From Gammaproteobacteria bacterium (GTDB lineage: Bacteria > Pseudomonadota > Gammaproteobacteria > Xanthomonadales > Wenzhouxiangellaceae): DNA of 64,000 bases. Under the pieces are notes generated by a model that did not search any database, was not told the origin of the DNA, and saw only the letters and a list, made by a program, of their open reading frames with translations. Both the position numbers and the translations under genes were made by a program. Below are positions 16,596-25,439 of the stretch, one piece after another. Position 1 is the first letter of the stretch, and every line of letters starts with the position of its first letter. The stretch lies in the NCBI GenBank assembly GCA_003565625.1, contig PXBD01000005.1:1-64000 (forward strand). Direction: 5' to 3'.

Positions 16596-16730
16596 GGAAA
16601 ATCAAATCCGGATTGAAGTGGTCCTGTTTCGATATTGTCGTGCTTTCATATCCGACAATCAAGCCTCGTGCTGGAGCCTGAGGGTATTCTGCGATATTCT
16701 GACCGATGATCCAGGTGCCGCCTCCGGCCG

Positions 16731-17999
16731 ATGTTGACCATGAAACCACCGATCCAACCTGCCAGCCGCATCGACGAGGTGCGCTACGAGATCCGCGGGG
16801 CGCTGGCGCGCCGTGCCCGCGAACTGGACCAGCAGGGTCATGATGTCCTGCATCTGAACATCGGCAACCCGGGCGCGTTTGGCCTGCGCACGCCCGAGAC
16901 CATGCGCCGAGCGGTGGTTCGAAACCTCAAGTACAGCGAGGCCTATGGTCCGCAAACCGGCATTTTCCCGGCCCGCGAAGCGGTGGCCATGCAGTTCCAG
17001 TCGCGCGGTCTGACCGAGACCCGCTATCACCAGGTGATGATCGGCAACGGGGTCTCCGAACTGGTTGACCTGGTCCTGCGCTCCCTGCTCGAACCCGGTG
17101 ACGAAGTACTGGTTCCGGCCCCGGACTATCCCCTGTGGACCGCGGCCGTGGTCCTCAACAGCGGCAAGGCGGTGCACTATCCCTGCCCGGCCGAACAGCA
17201 GTTCCAGCCCGACATCGAGAGCATCCGGAAGCTGATTACGCCGCGCACCCGCGCCCTGGTGGTGATCAACCCGAACAACCCGACCGGTGCGGTCTACCCT
17301 GAGCCGGTTCTGCGCGAACTGGCCGCCTTGGCCGCCGAGCACGACCTGATCCTGTTTTGCGACGAAATCTACGACTCCATCTGCTATGACGACGCCCGCT
17401 TCGTGCCGATGGCACCGCTGGCTGCCGACACCCTGTGCGTCAGCTTTGGCGGTTTGTCCAAGGTCTACCGGGCCTGCGGCTGGCGGGTGGGCTGGGCGGT
17501 ATTCACCGGAACGCTGGACCGCGCCCAGGAATACATGCTGGCGGTGGAAAAACTAGCCGCCCTGCGCCTGTCGGCCAACGTGCCCGGACAGTGGGCGGTG
17601 CAGACCGCCCTGGGTGGTTATCAATCCATCGCTGACCTGGTCGCACCGGGTGGCCGGCTGCACGACTCGCGCCAGGCGGTCATCGACGCCTGCCAGCGCA
17701 GTCGTTTTCTCGACCTGGTAACGCCCATGGGCGCCATGTATGCCTTCCCGTCCGTCAAGCCCGAGGTAATGCCCGATTTCGACGACCATCGCTTCGCCGC
17801 CGAGTTGCTGGAGCACAAGCACATCCTGATCGTTCCCGGTTCAAGCTTCAACATAGCCGACCGAAACCATTTTCGAATTACCCTGCTGCCCGAAGCCGAA
17901 GACCTGGCCATGGCGTTTAGCAAGATCGAAGACCTGCTCGAGGAACTGGCCGACAAACCCCGGAACATCGACAACATTCACGACACCCAGCCTGCATGA
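16731..17999 (+). CDS. Class I/II aminotransferase, AlaA type
   Basis: This 422-residue PLP enzyme is close in layout to AlaA (glutamate-pyruvate transaminase). It has LNIGNPGAFG, the YGPQTGIFPAREAV segment, NPNNPTGAVY, the FCDEIYDSICYD aspartate, and the PLP lysine in SFGGLSKVYRACGWRVGW. It makes alanine from pyruvate in AlaA; other pyruvate transaminases share these motifs. ATG codons at 16731 and 16740 are both possible. It ends in an ATGA overlap with prlC. Confidence 0.85.
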   Translation: MLTMKPPIQPASRIDEVRYEIRGALARRARELDQQGHDVLHLNIGNPGAFGLRTPETMRRAVVRNLKYSEAYGPQTGIFPAREAVAMQFQSRGLTETRYHQVMIGNGVSELVDLVLRSLLEPGDEVLVPAPDYPLWTAAVVLNSGKAVHYPCPAEQQFQPDIESIRKLITPRTRALVVINPNNPTGAVYPEPVLRELAALAAEHDLILFCDEIYDSICYDDARFVPMAPLAADTLCVSFGGLSKVYRACGWRVGWAVFTGTLDRAQEYMLAVEKLAALRLSANVPGQWAVQTALGGYQSIADLVAPGGRLHDSRQAVIDACQRSRFLDLVTPMGAMYAFPSVKPEVMPDFDDHRFAAELLEHKHILIVPGSSFNIADRNHFRITLLPEAEDLAMAFSKIEDLLEELADKPRNIDNIHDTQPA

Positions 18000-20038
18000 A
18001 CACTTCTACCACCGAACCCAACCCGCTGCTGGCCGCGGGGCTGCCCCGCTTTGCCGCTGTCCGGCCCGAGCACGCTCTGCCGGCAGTGGAGCAGCGCCTG
18101 GCCGAGTACCGGGCGCTGATCGGGCGCATCGAATCCGGGGCAGTCGAGAACGGCTATGGCGCGATTGTCGAGGCTGAATCCTTGGCCGACAACGCCCTGG
18201 CCTGCGTGTGGTCGACCATCTCGCACCTGCATGGCGTGGTCAATTCGCCAGAGTGGCGCAAAGCCTACCAGGACTGTCTCGAGCCGTTGACCCGGTTTCA
18301 TACCGAACGCAGCCAGAACCGTTCCCTGTTCAAGGCCTACGAAACCCTTCGCAAACGCGCCGACTTCGACCAGCAAGCTCCGGCGATGCGCTCGGTGATC
18401 GAGCATGAACTGACCGACTTTCGCCTCGGCGGCGTTGACCTGCCCGACCCGCAGCGCCAGCGCTTTGCCGACCTCCGGCTGCGCCTGTCCAAGCTGGGAA
18501 ACCAGTTCGGCAATCACGTATTAGACGCCACCGAGGCCTACAGCGAACATTTTACCGAGGCCGATCAGCTGGCCGGCCTGCCCGAAGGCGACATGGCTTT
18601 GCTGGCCGACATGGCCGAACGGGCCGACAAGACCGGCTGGCTGGCCAACCTCAGCTACCCGGCCTACCGCGCCATCATCACCTATGCCGACGATCGCCGG
18701 CTGCGCGAGCGCTTCCACCGCGCCTTTGTGACCCGGGCGGCCGACACCGGGCCGCACGCCGGACGCTTTGACAACTCGCCGCTGGTCGCCGAGATGCTGG
18801 CGCTGCGCCACGAGCAGGCGCGCTTGCTCGGCTTTGCCAGCCACGCAGAAATGCGCCTGGCCAAGCGCATGGCCGACAGCCCGAAGGCAGTCGAGGAGTT
18901 TCTGCTGGATCTGGCCCGCCGAGCGCGCGCCCAGGCCCGAAGCCAGCTCGACGAAGTCACCGAATTTGCCTCCCGGCTGGGGGCCGAGACCCCGCTTCAG
19001 CCCTGGGACCTGGCCTACTACAGCGAGAAGCTGCGCGAGGAAACCCTGGGCATCAACCAGGAAAAGCTCAAACCCTGGCTGGAACTGGGCCGGGTGTTCG
19101 ACGGCCTGTTCCTGGTGGCCGGTGAGTTGTTCGGTCTCCGCTTTAAGGCCGATGAGTCGGTCGAGACCTGGCACCCGGACGTGCGTTTTTTTCGGGTTAC
19201 CGACGCCAACGACAAGCCGCTTGCCGGGCTGTTTCTGGACCTGTATGCCCGGTCAGGAAAATCCGGTGGCGCCTGGATGGGGATTTGCCGTTCACGCCTG
19301 CGCCTGGGCGACCAGCAGCAGGATCAGGTTGCCTACCTGACCTGCAATTTCGCCCCGCCGGCGGCCGGCCAACCCAGCCTGCTGACCCATGGTGATGTCG
19401 TCACTCTTTTCCACGAATTCGGACACTGCCTGCATCACCTGCTGACCCAGATCGACCTGCCCGGCGTGGGCGGTATCAGCGGCGTGGAGTGGGATGCGGT
19501 GGAACTGCCCAGCCAGCTGATGGAAGGTTGGGCCTGGGATCGCCTTGCACTGGACCGCTACGCCCGCCACGTCGAAACCGGGGACCCTCTGCCGCGCCCC
19601 TGGCTGGAGGCACTGAACGCCGACCGCCAGTTCCACGGCGCGCTTGCCCTGCTGCGCCAGGTCCAGTTCGCCCTGACTGACCTGCGGCTGCATGCCGGAT
19701 CCGAGCTCGACCCGATTACGATCATGCAGGAGGTTCATCGGGAGATCGCGGTGACGCCGGTTATCGACGACAACCGCTACCTGATGAGTTTTTCGCACCT
19801 GTTCAACGGCGGCTACGCGGCCGGCTACTACAGCTACCTGTGGGCCGAGCAGCTGGCCCGGGACGCTTTCGACTGGTTCGGCGTAGAGGGCCTGTTCAGC
19901 CGCCAGGCCGGCGAACATCTTGCCCGGGAAATCCTGTCGGTAGGCGCCAGCCGACCCATGGCCGAGTCCTGGAAAGCCTTTCGCGGCCGCGCTGCACGCC
20001 TGGAGCCGCTGCTGGAATCCTACGGCGTGGCAGCGTGA
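17996..20038 (+). CDS. prlC: Oligopeptidase A (M3 metallopeptidase)
   Basis: This 680-residue cytoplasmic zinc peptidase degrades signal-peptide fragments and other oligopeptides. The zinc site is HEFGHCLHH near residue 465; the distal region GYYSYLWAEQLARD is also typical, and the length equals E. coli PrlC. The start overlaps the aminotransferase by four bases and its stop overlaps dgkA (GTGA), so the three genes form a coupled operon. Confidence 0.93.
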   Translation: MNTSTTEPNPLLAAGLPRFAAVRPEHALPAVEQRLAEYRALIGRIESGAVENGYGAIVEAESLADNALACVWSTISHLHGVVNSPEWRKAYQDCLEPLTRFHTERSQNRSLFKAYETLRKRADFDQQAPAMRSVIEHELTDFRLGGVDLPDPQRQRFADLRLRLSKLGNQFGNHVLDATEAYSEHFTEADQLAGLPEGDMALLADMAERADKTGWLANLSYPAYRAIITYADDRRLRERFHRAFVTRAADTGPHAGRFDNSPLVAEMLALRHEQARLLGFASHAEMRLAKRMADSPKAVEEFLLDLARRARAQARSQLDEVTEFASRLGAETPLQPWDLAYYSEKLREETLGINQEKLKPWLELGRVFDGLFLVAGELFGLRFKADESVETWHPDVRFFRVTDANDKPLAGLFLDLYARSGKSGGAWMGICRSRLRLGDQQQDQVAYLTCNFAPPAAGQPSLLTHGDVVTLFHEFGHCLHHLLTQIDLPGVGGISGVEWDAVELPSQLMEGWAWDRLALDRYARHVETGDPLPRPWLEALNADRQFHGALALLRQVQFALTDLRLHAGSELDPITIMQEVHREIAVTPVIDDNRYLMSFSHLFNGGYAAGYYSYLWAEQLARDAFDWFGVEGLFSRQAGEHLAREILSVGASRPMAESWKAFRGRAARLEPLLESYGVAA

Positions 20039-20412
20039 AAAACCACGGCACGCCGGCCAACGAATTCAAGCGCTGGTGGTTTGCCACCCGTAATTCGCTG
20101 GCCGGCTACCGCGCCGTGTTTCGCGACGAAGCAGCGTTCCGGGCCCAGGTAGTGGTCCTGGTGGTGCTGGTTCCGCTGGCCGCCTGGCTGGCCGACAGCT
20201 TCACCGGGTTCGCGCTGCTGGTCGGGGTGTGGGTGCTGGTTCTGGCCGGCGAGTTGGCCAACTCGGCCATCGAAGCCGTGGTCGATCGGATCAGCCTGGA
20301 GCGTCACCCGCTCTCGGCCAAGGCCAAGGATGCCGGCTCGGCCCTGACGCTGACCCTGATGCTGCTGGCGGGACTGGTCTGGGCCGCGGCGATTCTCGAC
20401 CGGCTGGGGTAA
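20035..20412 (+). CDS. dgkA: Diacylglycerol kinase
   Basis: This 125-residue inner-membrane enzyme has three spans and phosphorylates diacylglycerol to phosphatidic acid, recycling lipid left by periplasmic glycan synthesis. The signature region is ELANSAIEAVVDRIS followed by KAKDAGSA, with the conserved glutamates and asparagine. The start is GTG at 20035, inside the prlC stop. The tracked frame opens much earlier in an alternative frame of prlC. It is convergent with proA, seven bases apart. Confidence 0.93.
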   Translation: MKNHGTPANEFKRWWFATRNSLAGYRAVFRDEAAFRAQVVVLVVLVPLAAWLADSFTGFALLVGVWVLVLAGELANSAIEAVVDRISLERHPLSAKAKDAGSALTLTLMLLAGLVWAAAILDRLG

Positions 20413-20419
20413 GCCAGGT

Positions 20420-21679
20420 TCAGAGCCGGGTCTGACCGCCGCCGTGCACGCGGTACTGGAAGGTGGTCAGTTGTTCCACCCCGACCGGCCCGCGGGCGTG
20501 CAGGCGGCCGGTGGCAATGCCGATCTCGGCGCCGAAACCGAACTCACCGCCGTCGGCGAACTGGGTCGAGGCGTTCCAGACCGCGATCGCGCTGTCGAGG
20601 CGGGCCAGGAAGTAGTCCGCAACCGCCCGTTCAGCGGCGACAATGCCGTCGGTATGACCTGAACCATAGCGGGCAATGTGGGCCAGGGCCTCGTCCGGGC
20701 CGGCGACGACGCGCAGGGCCAGAACGGCATCCAGATATTCGGTCTGCCAATCACTCTCCGATGCCGGGCGCAGCCGCGAGTCCAGGGCGCAGGATTCCGG
20801 GTCGGCACGGACCTCGCAGCCCAGCCCGCCCAGGCGGTCGATCAGGTCGGGCAGCAGATCAAGGCGCTCGCGATCCAGCAGCAGGGTCTCCAGCGCCCCG
20901 CAGATTCCCGGGCGACGCATCTTGGCGTTGGCCACTACGTCCACGGCCATGGCCGGGTCGGCCGAGGCGTGAACGTAGAGGTGGTTGTTGCCGTCGAGGT
21001 GGGCCAGCACCGGGACCCGCGCGTCCTGCTGGACCCGCCCGACCAGGCTTTTGCCGCCGCGCGGCACGACCATGTCCAGCCAGCGGTGGGCGGACAGCAG
21101 CGCGCCCACGGCGGCCCGGTCCTGGGTCGGCAGGAACTGCACCGCCGCGGCCGGAATACCTTCGGTGGCCAGGCCTTCGACCAGGGCCGAATGCAGCGCG
21201 CGATTGCTGTGGACCGCCTCCGAGCCGCCGCGCAGAATGACGGCATTGCCCGACTTCAGGCACAAACCGGCTGCATCCGCGGTCACGTTGGGTCGGCTTT
21301 CGTAGATCACACCGATCACGCCGATGGGGACGGCCACGCGCTGAATGCGCAACCCGTTCGGGCGCTCCCATTCGGCCAGCAACCGCCCGACCGGGTCGGG
21401 CAAAGCAGCAATTGCCTCGAGTCCGGCAGCCACCGATTCCAGGCGCTCCGGATCCAGCTGCAGGCGGTCCAGCAGGGCGGGTGAGAGACCCTGTTCCCGG
21501 CCTGTCGCCAGGTCCTGCTCGTTGGCCGCCAGAATGGTGTCGGATTGAGAGCGAACGGCCGCTGCCGCCGACTCCAGGGCGCGGCTGCGCTGGCGGTCAT
21601 CCATTGCGGCCAGTTCGCGCGCGGCCGTGCGCGCGGCCCGGCCCAGTTCTTCGATCAACAATTCATGCGGTTGATTCAC
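20420..21679 (-). CDS. proA: Glutamate-5-semialdehyde dehydrogenase (gamma-glutamyl phosphate reductase)
   Basis: This 419-residue enzyme carries out the second step of proline synthesis, reducing gamma-glutamyl phosphate with NADPH. Motifs: IGVIYESRPNVTAD, LRGGSEA, the catalytic cysteine in RRPGICGALETLL, and the C-terminal TTFQYRVHGGG. The chosen start is GTG at 21679, giving VNQPHELL and a family-like length; this overlaps proB by 17 bases. The tracked ORF extends another 41 codons into proB in a different frame, which is spurious. Confidence 0.93.
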   Translation of the reverse strand: MNQPHELLIEELGRAARTAARELAAMDDRQRSRALESAAAAVRSQSDTILAANEQDLATGREQGLSPALLDRLQLDPERLESVAAGLEAIAALPDPVGRLLAEWERPNGLRIQRVAVPIGVIGVIYESRPNVTADAAGLCLKSGNAVILRGGSEAVHSNRALHSALVEGLATEGIPAAAVQFLPTQDRAAVGALLSAHRWLDMVVPRGGKSLVGRVQQDARVPVLAHLDGNNHLYVHASADPAMAVDVVANAKMRRPGICGALETLLLDRERLDLLPDLIDRLGGLGCEVRADPESCALDSRLRPASESDWQTEYLDAVLALRVVAGPDEALAHIARYGSGHTDGIVAAERAVADYFLARLDSAIAVWNASTQFADGGEFGFGAEIGIATGRLHARGPVGVEQLTTFQYRVHGGGQTRL

Positions 21680-22829
21680 GGTTTTCGCTCCGTTGGTCGG
21701 AAAACAGCACCAGGTCATCGCGGTGCACCATCGGGCCGCGGCCGGCCTGGTCGAGCACCTCGGCAATACGCGCGCTGTCCAGCCCCGCGATCCGGCCGGC
21801 ATCGTCGGAATCGTAAGCGCTCAGACCCTGGCCGCAGGCACCGTGCGGGCCGGTCAGCCCGACCAGGTCACCGCGCCGGAAGCAGCCGCGCACCGCGCGC
21901 ACGCCCACGGCCAGCAGACTACCGCCTGAGCGCACCGCCTGCAGGGCACCGCCATCCAGCACCAATTCACCGCACGGATGCTGCAAACCGCGCAACCAGC
22001 GCTTGCGCGCGGCCAGCGGTCGGGTCGCGGCAGGGAACCAGGTTGAAGGCCCACCGGCCTGCACAGCCCCGATCGGGTCGTCTTCGTGGCCCGAGGCCAG
22101 AATCACGCCGACCCCGGCCTCGACCGCGATCCGAACCGCAGCCAGCTTGCTGGCCATGCCACCGGTGCCCAACCCGGCTGGCCCCGTCCCGCCGGCCAGG
22201 GCCTCGATTTCGGGGGTCAGCGAATCGACCCGGCCGATCCGCCGCGCCGCGGGATCCAGGGCCGGATCGGCGGTATACAGGCCGTCGACATCGCTGAGCA
22301 GCAGCAGCTGTTGGGCACCCAGCAGCTGGGCCACGCGCGCGGCCAGGCGATCGTTGTCACCAAAGCGGATCTCCTCGGTCGCCACGGTGTCGTTTTCGTT
22401 GACCACCGGCACGATCCGGCGGGCAATCAGCATTTCCAGCGTGGCGCGGGCGTTGAGATAGCGCGGTCGCTGCTCCAGGTCGCCCAGCGTCAGCAAGACC
22501 TGGGCGGCGGTACGATCCTGTTGCGCCCAGACCTCGGACCAGGCCCCGGCCAGGTGAATCTGGCCCACCGCCGCGGCGGCCTGGGCCTCGGCCAGCGAGC
22601 GCGGACGCCTGGCCAGGCCCAGCGCCCGGCGGCCCATGGCAATGGCTCCGGACGAAACCACAACCACCTCGCCCGCGCGCTCGGCCAGACGGCGGCACAG
22701 CGTATCCATCCAGCGGCGGCGCAGCTGCCCCCGACTGTCAACCAGCAGACTGGATCCGATCTTGACGACCAGCAGGCCACTGCCTTCCAGGCTGGATGCC
22801 GGCGCCAACCCGGCGTTCGATTCCGACAA
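21663..22829 (-). CDS. proB: Glutamate 5-kinase
   Basis: This 388-residue enzyme phosphorylates glutamate in the first step of proline synthesis and is normally feedback-inhibited by proline. The kinase domain has VVKIGSSLLVD, VSSGAIAMG, VVNENDTVAT and FGDNDRLAA. Residues after about 290 form the PUA domain. It is coupled to proA by overlap. proC is not in the window. Confidence 0.93.
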   Translation of the reverse strand: MSESNAGLAPASSLEGSGLLVVKIGSSLLVDSRGQLRRRWMDTLCRRLAERAGEVVVVSSGAIAMGRRALGLARRPRSLAEAQAAAAVGQIHLAGAWSEVWAQQDRTAAQVLLTLGDLEQRPRYLNARATLEMLIARRIVPVVNENDTVATEEIRFGDNDRLAARVAQLLGAQQLLLLSDVDGLYTADPALDPAARRIGRVDSLTPEIEALAGGTGPAGLGTGGMASKLAAVRIAVEAGVGVILASGHEDDPIGAVQAGGPSTWFPAATRPLAARKRWLRGLQHPCGELVLDGGALQAVRSGGSLLAVGVRAVRGCFRRGDLVGLTGPHGACGQGLSAYDSDDAGRIAGLDSARIAEVLDQAGRGPMVHRDDLVLFSDQRSENRESTA

Positions 22830-22879
22830 GTTACCGATCTCGTTTCAAATCCAGTGCCCAGTGTAGCCGGGGCGGCGTT

Positions 22880-24328
22880 TCAGAACGAGCCGAACAGCGT
22901 GCCCAGGCCAATGACCACGGCCAGCGCCAGCAAGGCCCCGACCACGGCCACCATGACCACGTCGAGGTAACTTTCGCGATGGCTGCAGCCGCACACGGCC
23001 AGCATGGTCACCACGGCGCCGTTGTGCGGCAGGCTGTCAAGCGTGCCCGAAGCGATCACGGCGACCCGGTGCATCAACTGCGGATCCAGGCCGGTGGCGG
23101 CCGAGATTTCCATGAAGGTTGGACCGAGCGCCTGCAGGGCGATGGTCATGCCGCCGGAGGCCGAGCCGGTCAGGGCTGCGAGCACGTTGGTTGCCATGGC
23201 CAGCGAAACCAGCGGCCCGCCGCCGACGCCCAGCACCCATTCCCGCACCATCTCGAAGGCCGGCAGGGCCGCGACCACCGCCCCGAACCCGACCAGGCTG
23301 GCCACGCTCAGCACCGGCAGCACCGAGGCGTTGGCACCCGCATCGACACTGTCGCGCAAGTTCGGCAGGCGCCCGAGGTTCAGCGCAACCAGCGCGATGC
23401 TGCCCACCATCAGGGCCGTGGCCACCGACCAGACCCCGCCAACGCTGTCGATCGAGCTGCCGCCCCAGCGCGGGTCGGCCAGGTAGTCGGTGTCCATGGC
23501 GGGCAGAACCAGGGCGGTCATGAGCAGGTTGACGCCGACCACCAGCAGCAGCGGCAGCACGGCCAGACCAATCGGTGGCCGGTCCAGCGAGTGCGCGCCC
23601 TGGCGCAGCTCGGCCGGGTCGAATTCGCGCGCGGTGCTGGCCACCTCGCGCAGCTGGACCGGATCGTCCGCCACGGACTGATCATCGGAAAAACCCTCGC
23701 CGGCGCGCTCGCTGCGGCGCTGGCGCAGGCTCAGCCACCACAGGCCGAAGGTCAGCATCACCAGGGCGGCAATCAGGCCCAGCCCGGGCGCGGCGAACGG
23801 AGTGGTACCGAAAAACGGCATCGGAATCGCATTCTGGATCGCCGGTGTCCCCGGCAGGGCCGACATGGTGAAGGTCGAAGTACCCAGGGCAATGGCGCCA
23901 GGCAGCAGCCGGCGCGGGATATTGCCGGCCCGAAACAGCGCCAGGCCCATCGGCGCGAGCACGAAAAACGCCACAAACAGGCTCACGCCGCCGTAGGTGA
24001 CCATGGCACCGGCCAGAACCACGGCCAGAATGGCGCGCTGCGGCCCGAGCGTGTTGGTCATGAATTCGGCAATGGCATCAACCGAACCCGAATCGTCCAT
24101 CAGCTTGCCGAACAGCGCGCCGAGCAAAAACAGCGGAAAGAACTGGGCGAGAAACCCGGCTGCCGAACCCATGAAGGTCTGGGTCCAGTGGGCCAGCAGC
24201 GGCTCACCGGCGAACAGGGCGGCGATGGCGGCCGCCAGTGGAGCCAACAGGAGGATGGTCCAGCCCCGGTAGGCCAGCACCATCAGGACAATCAGCCCCA
24301 GCAGGATTCCGGCCAGCCCGAGCAGCAT
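22880..24328 (-). CDS. GntP-family permease
   Basis: This 482-residue protein has about 12-14 membrane spans. The family pattern is seen in GALFGKLMDDSGS, VTYGGVSLFVAFFV, and SALPGTPAIQNAIP, with SGSASGGMTIALQ in the second half. GntP carriers import gluconate-type sugar acids or other hydroxy-acids with protons. No sugar-acid kinase or regulator is nearby, so the substrate is unknown. Its start lies one base from the stop of the patatin gene, so the two are surely co-transcribed. Confidence 0.85.
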   Translation of the reverse strand: MLLGLAGILLGLIVLMVLAYRGWTILLLAPLAAAIAALFAGEPLLAHWTQTFMGSAAGFLAQFFPLFLLGALFGKLMDDSGSVDAIAEFMTNTLGPQRAILAVVLAGAMVTYGGVSLFVAFFVLAPMGLALFRAGNIPRRLLPGAIALGTSTFTMSALPGTPAIQNAIPMPFFGTTPFAAPGLGLIAALVMLTFGLWWLSLRQRRSERAGEGFSDDQSVADDPVQLREVASTAREFDPAELRQGAHSLDRPPIGLAVLPLLLVVGVNLLMTALVLPAMDTDYLADPRWGGSSIDSVGGVWSVATALMVGSIALVALNLGRLPNLRDSVDAGANASVLPVLSVASLVGFGAVVAALPAFEMVREWVLGVGGGPLVSLAMATNVLAALTGSASGGMTIALQALGPTFMEISAATGLDPQLMHRVAVIASGTLDSLPHNGAVVTMLAVCGCSHRESYLDVVMVAVVGALLALAVVIGLGTLFGSF

Positions 24329-24329
24329 C

Positions 24330-25358
24330 TCAGTCTTCCCGCGTCAGCGCGTCGAAATCGAAGCTGGAGCGCCGCCCCAGATCTTCCCCGTGGGCGTCAA
24401 GAAAAGCCTCGGCAGCCGACCGGCCGCGCTCGAACAGTTCGGTCAGAAACGGCCACTCGGCGTTGAGCTTGGAGGAGTGGCTGAGAGTGACCATGAACTC
24501 GCTGCTGATCCGGTGCATGCGCATTTCCCGCCACAGCCGTGCTTCCTCGCTGCCGGGATCCACCACGCCGCGCAGTATCGCCATCATGCGCAGTTCCTTG
24601 AGCAGCGGTGCATTGAACGAAATTTCGTTGACCCGGCTGGCGATTTCACGCGCCTGGCGCGGAATGCCCGGCCGCTCCACCGGGTTGATCTGGATCAGGA
24701 TGGTGTCATTGCTGTCGCATTCGCGCACCAGCGGCGTCATGCTGGGATTGCCCGAAAAACCGCCGTCCCAGTAGGGGACGCCGTCGATCTCTACGGCCTG
24801 GTACAGCGTCGGCAGACAGGCCGAGGCGAGGAGCACGTCGGCCGAGACTTCCTCGCGCCGAAACACGCGGCCGCGCCCGGTTTCCACGTTGGTGGCATTG
24901 ATGAACAGTTTCACCGGACCCGACGCCAGGCAGTCGAAATCGATCAGGTCACACAGGATGTCGCGCAGCGGGTTGCCGGCCGCCCCGCCGAGGGTGTAGG
25001 GCGAGATCAGGCGCGCGGTCAGATCCAGCCACAGGTAGGCAGGGGTGTTGTCCAGCGTCCAGTTGCCGAGCAGGCGATCCACAGGCCCGCGTTGAAAGGG
25101 ACTGAAGCGGGCCGCGTCGGCCACCAGGCGCCAGAATTCACGCAGCAATCCCCGCGCTTTTTCGCGATCGCCCGTGGCCAGGCCGCAGGCCAGGATGGCC
25201 GCGTTCATCGCTCCGGCCGAGGTCCCGGAAATGCCCTCGATGGGCAGGCGCTCTTCCTGCAGCAGGCGGTCGAGCACGCCCCAGGTAAACGCGCCATGGG
25301 CACCGCCGCCCTGCAGCGCGAGGTCGATGGGGATCATGTCTTTGGAGGTCTGTGCCAT
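24330..25358 (-). CDS. Patatin-like phospholipase
   Basis: This 342-residue acyl hydrolase has the oxyanion glycine motif LQGGGAHGAF near residue 15, the nucleophile GTSAGAMNA near residue 45, and the catalytic aspartate in YWDGGFSGNP, making a Ser-Asp dyad. There is no signal peptide, so it is cytoplasmic or membrane-associated. Some relatives of this size act on polyhydroxyalkanoate or membrane lipid. The ATG at 25358 or 25337 may be used. A well-formed promoter with a palindrome over the start of transcription lies just upstream, and the GntP permease follows. Confidence 0.85.
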   Translation of the reverse strand: MAQTSKDMIPIDLALQGGGAHGAFTWGVLDRLLQEERLPIEGISGTSAGAMNAAILACGLATGDREKARGLLREFWRLVADAARFSPFQRGPVDRLLGNWTLDNTPAYLWLDLTARLISPYTLGGAAGNPLRDILCDLIDFDCLASGPVKLFINATNVETGRGRVFRREEVSADVLLASACLPTLYQAVEIDGVPYWDGGFSGNPSMTPLVRECDSNDTILIQINPVERPGIPRQAREIASRVNEISFNAPLLKELRMMAILRGVVDPGSEEARLWREMRMHRISSEFMVTLSHSSKLNAEWPFLTELFERGRSAAEAFLDAHGEDLGRRSSFDFDALTRED

Positions 25359-25365
25359 ACCAGCT

Positions 25366-25415
25366 CATTGCATTTTTGTGCAATGCACTATACCCGCTGT
25401 GGCTTGAGCGGGCAA
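25366..25415 (-). promoter_or_regulatory. Promoter and palindromic operator of the patatin-GntP operon
   Basis: On the minus strand TTGCCC (25410-25415) and TATAGT (25387-25392) are spaced by 17 bases. Immediately downstream, a perfect inverted repeat CATTGCA-TTTTTG-TGCAATG (25366-25385, plus-strand reading) covers the expected transcript start. This is the standard position for a repressor operator. Which repressor is unknown. Confidence 0.6.
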
Positions 25416-25439
25416 GCATGGCGAGGCGTTCAGGGATGG

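Noticed and set aside
22796-24466. 556-residue plus-strand ORF
   Set aside because: Antisense to proB, GntP and patatin genes; Gln/His/Arg-rich shadow composition without motifs.
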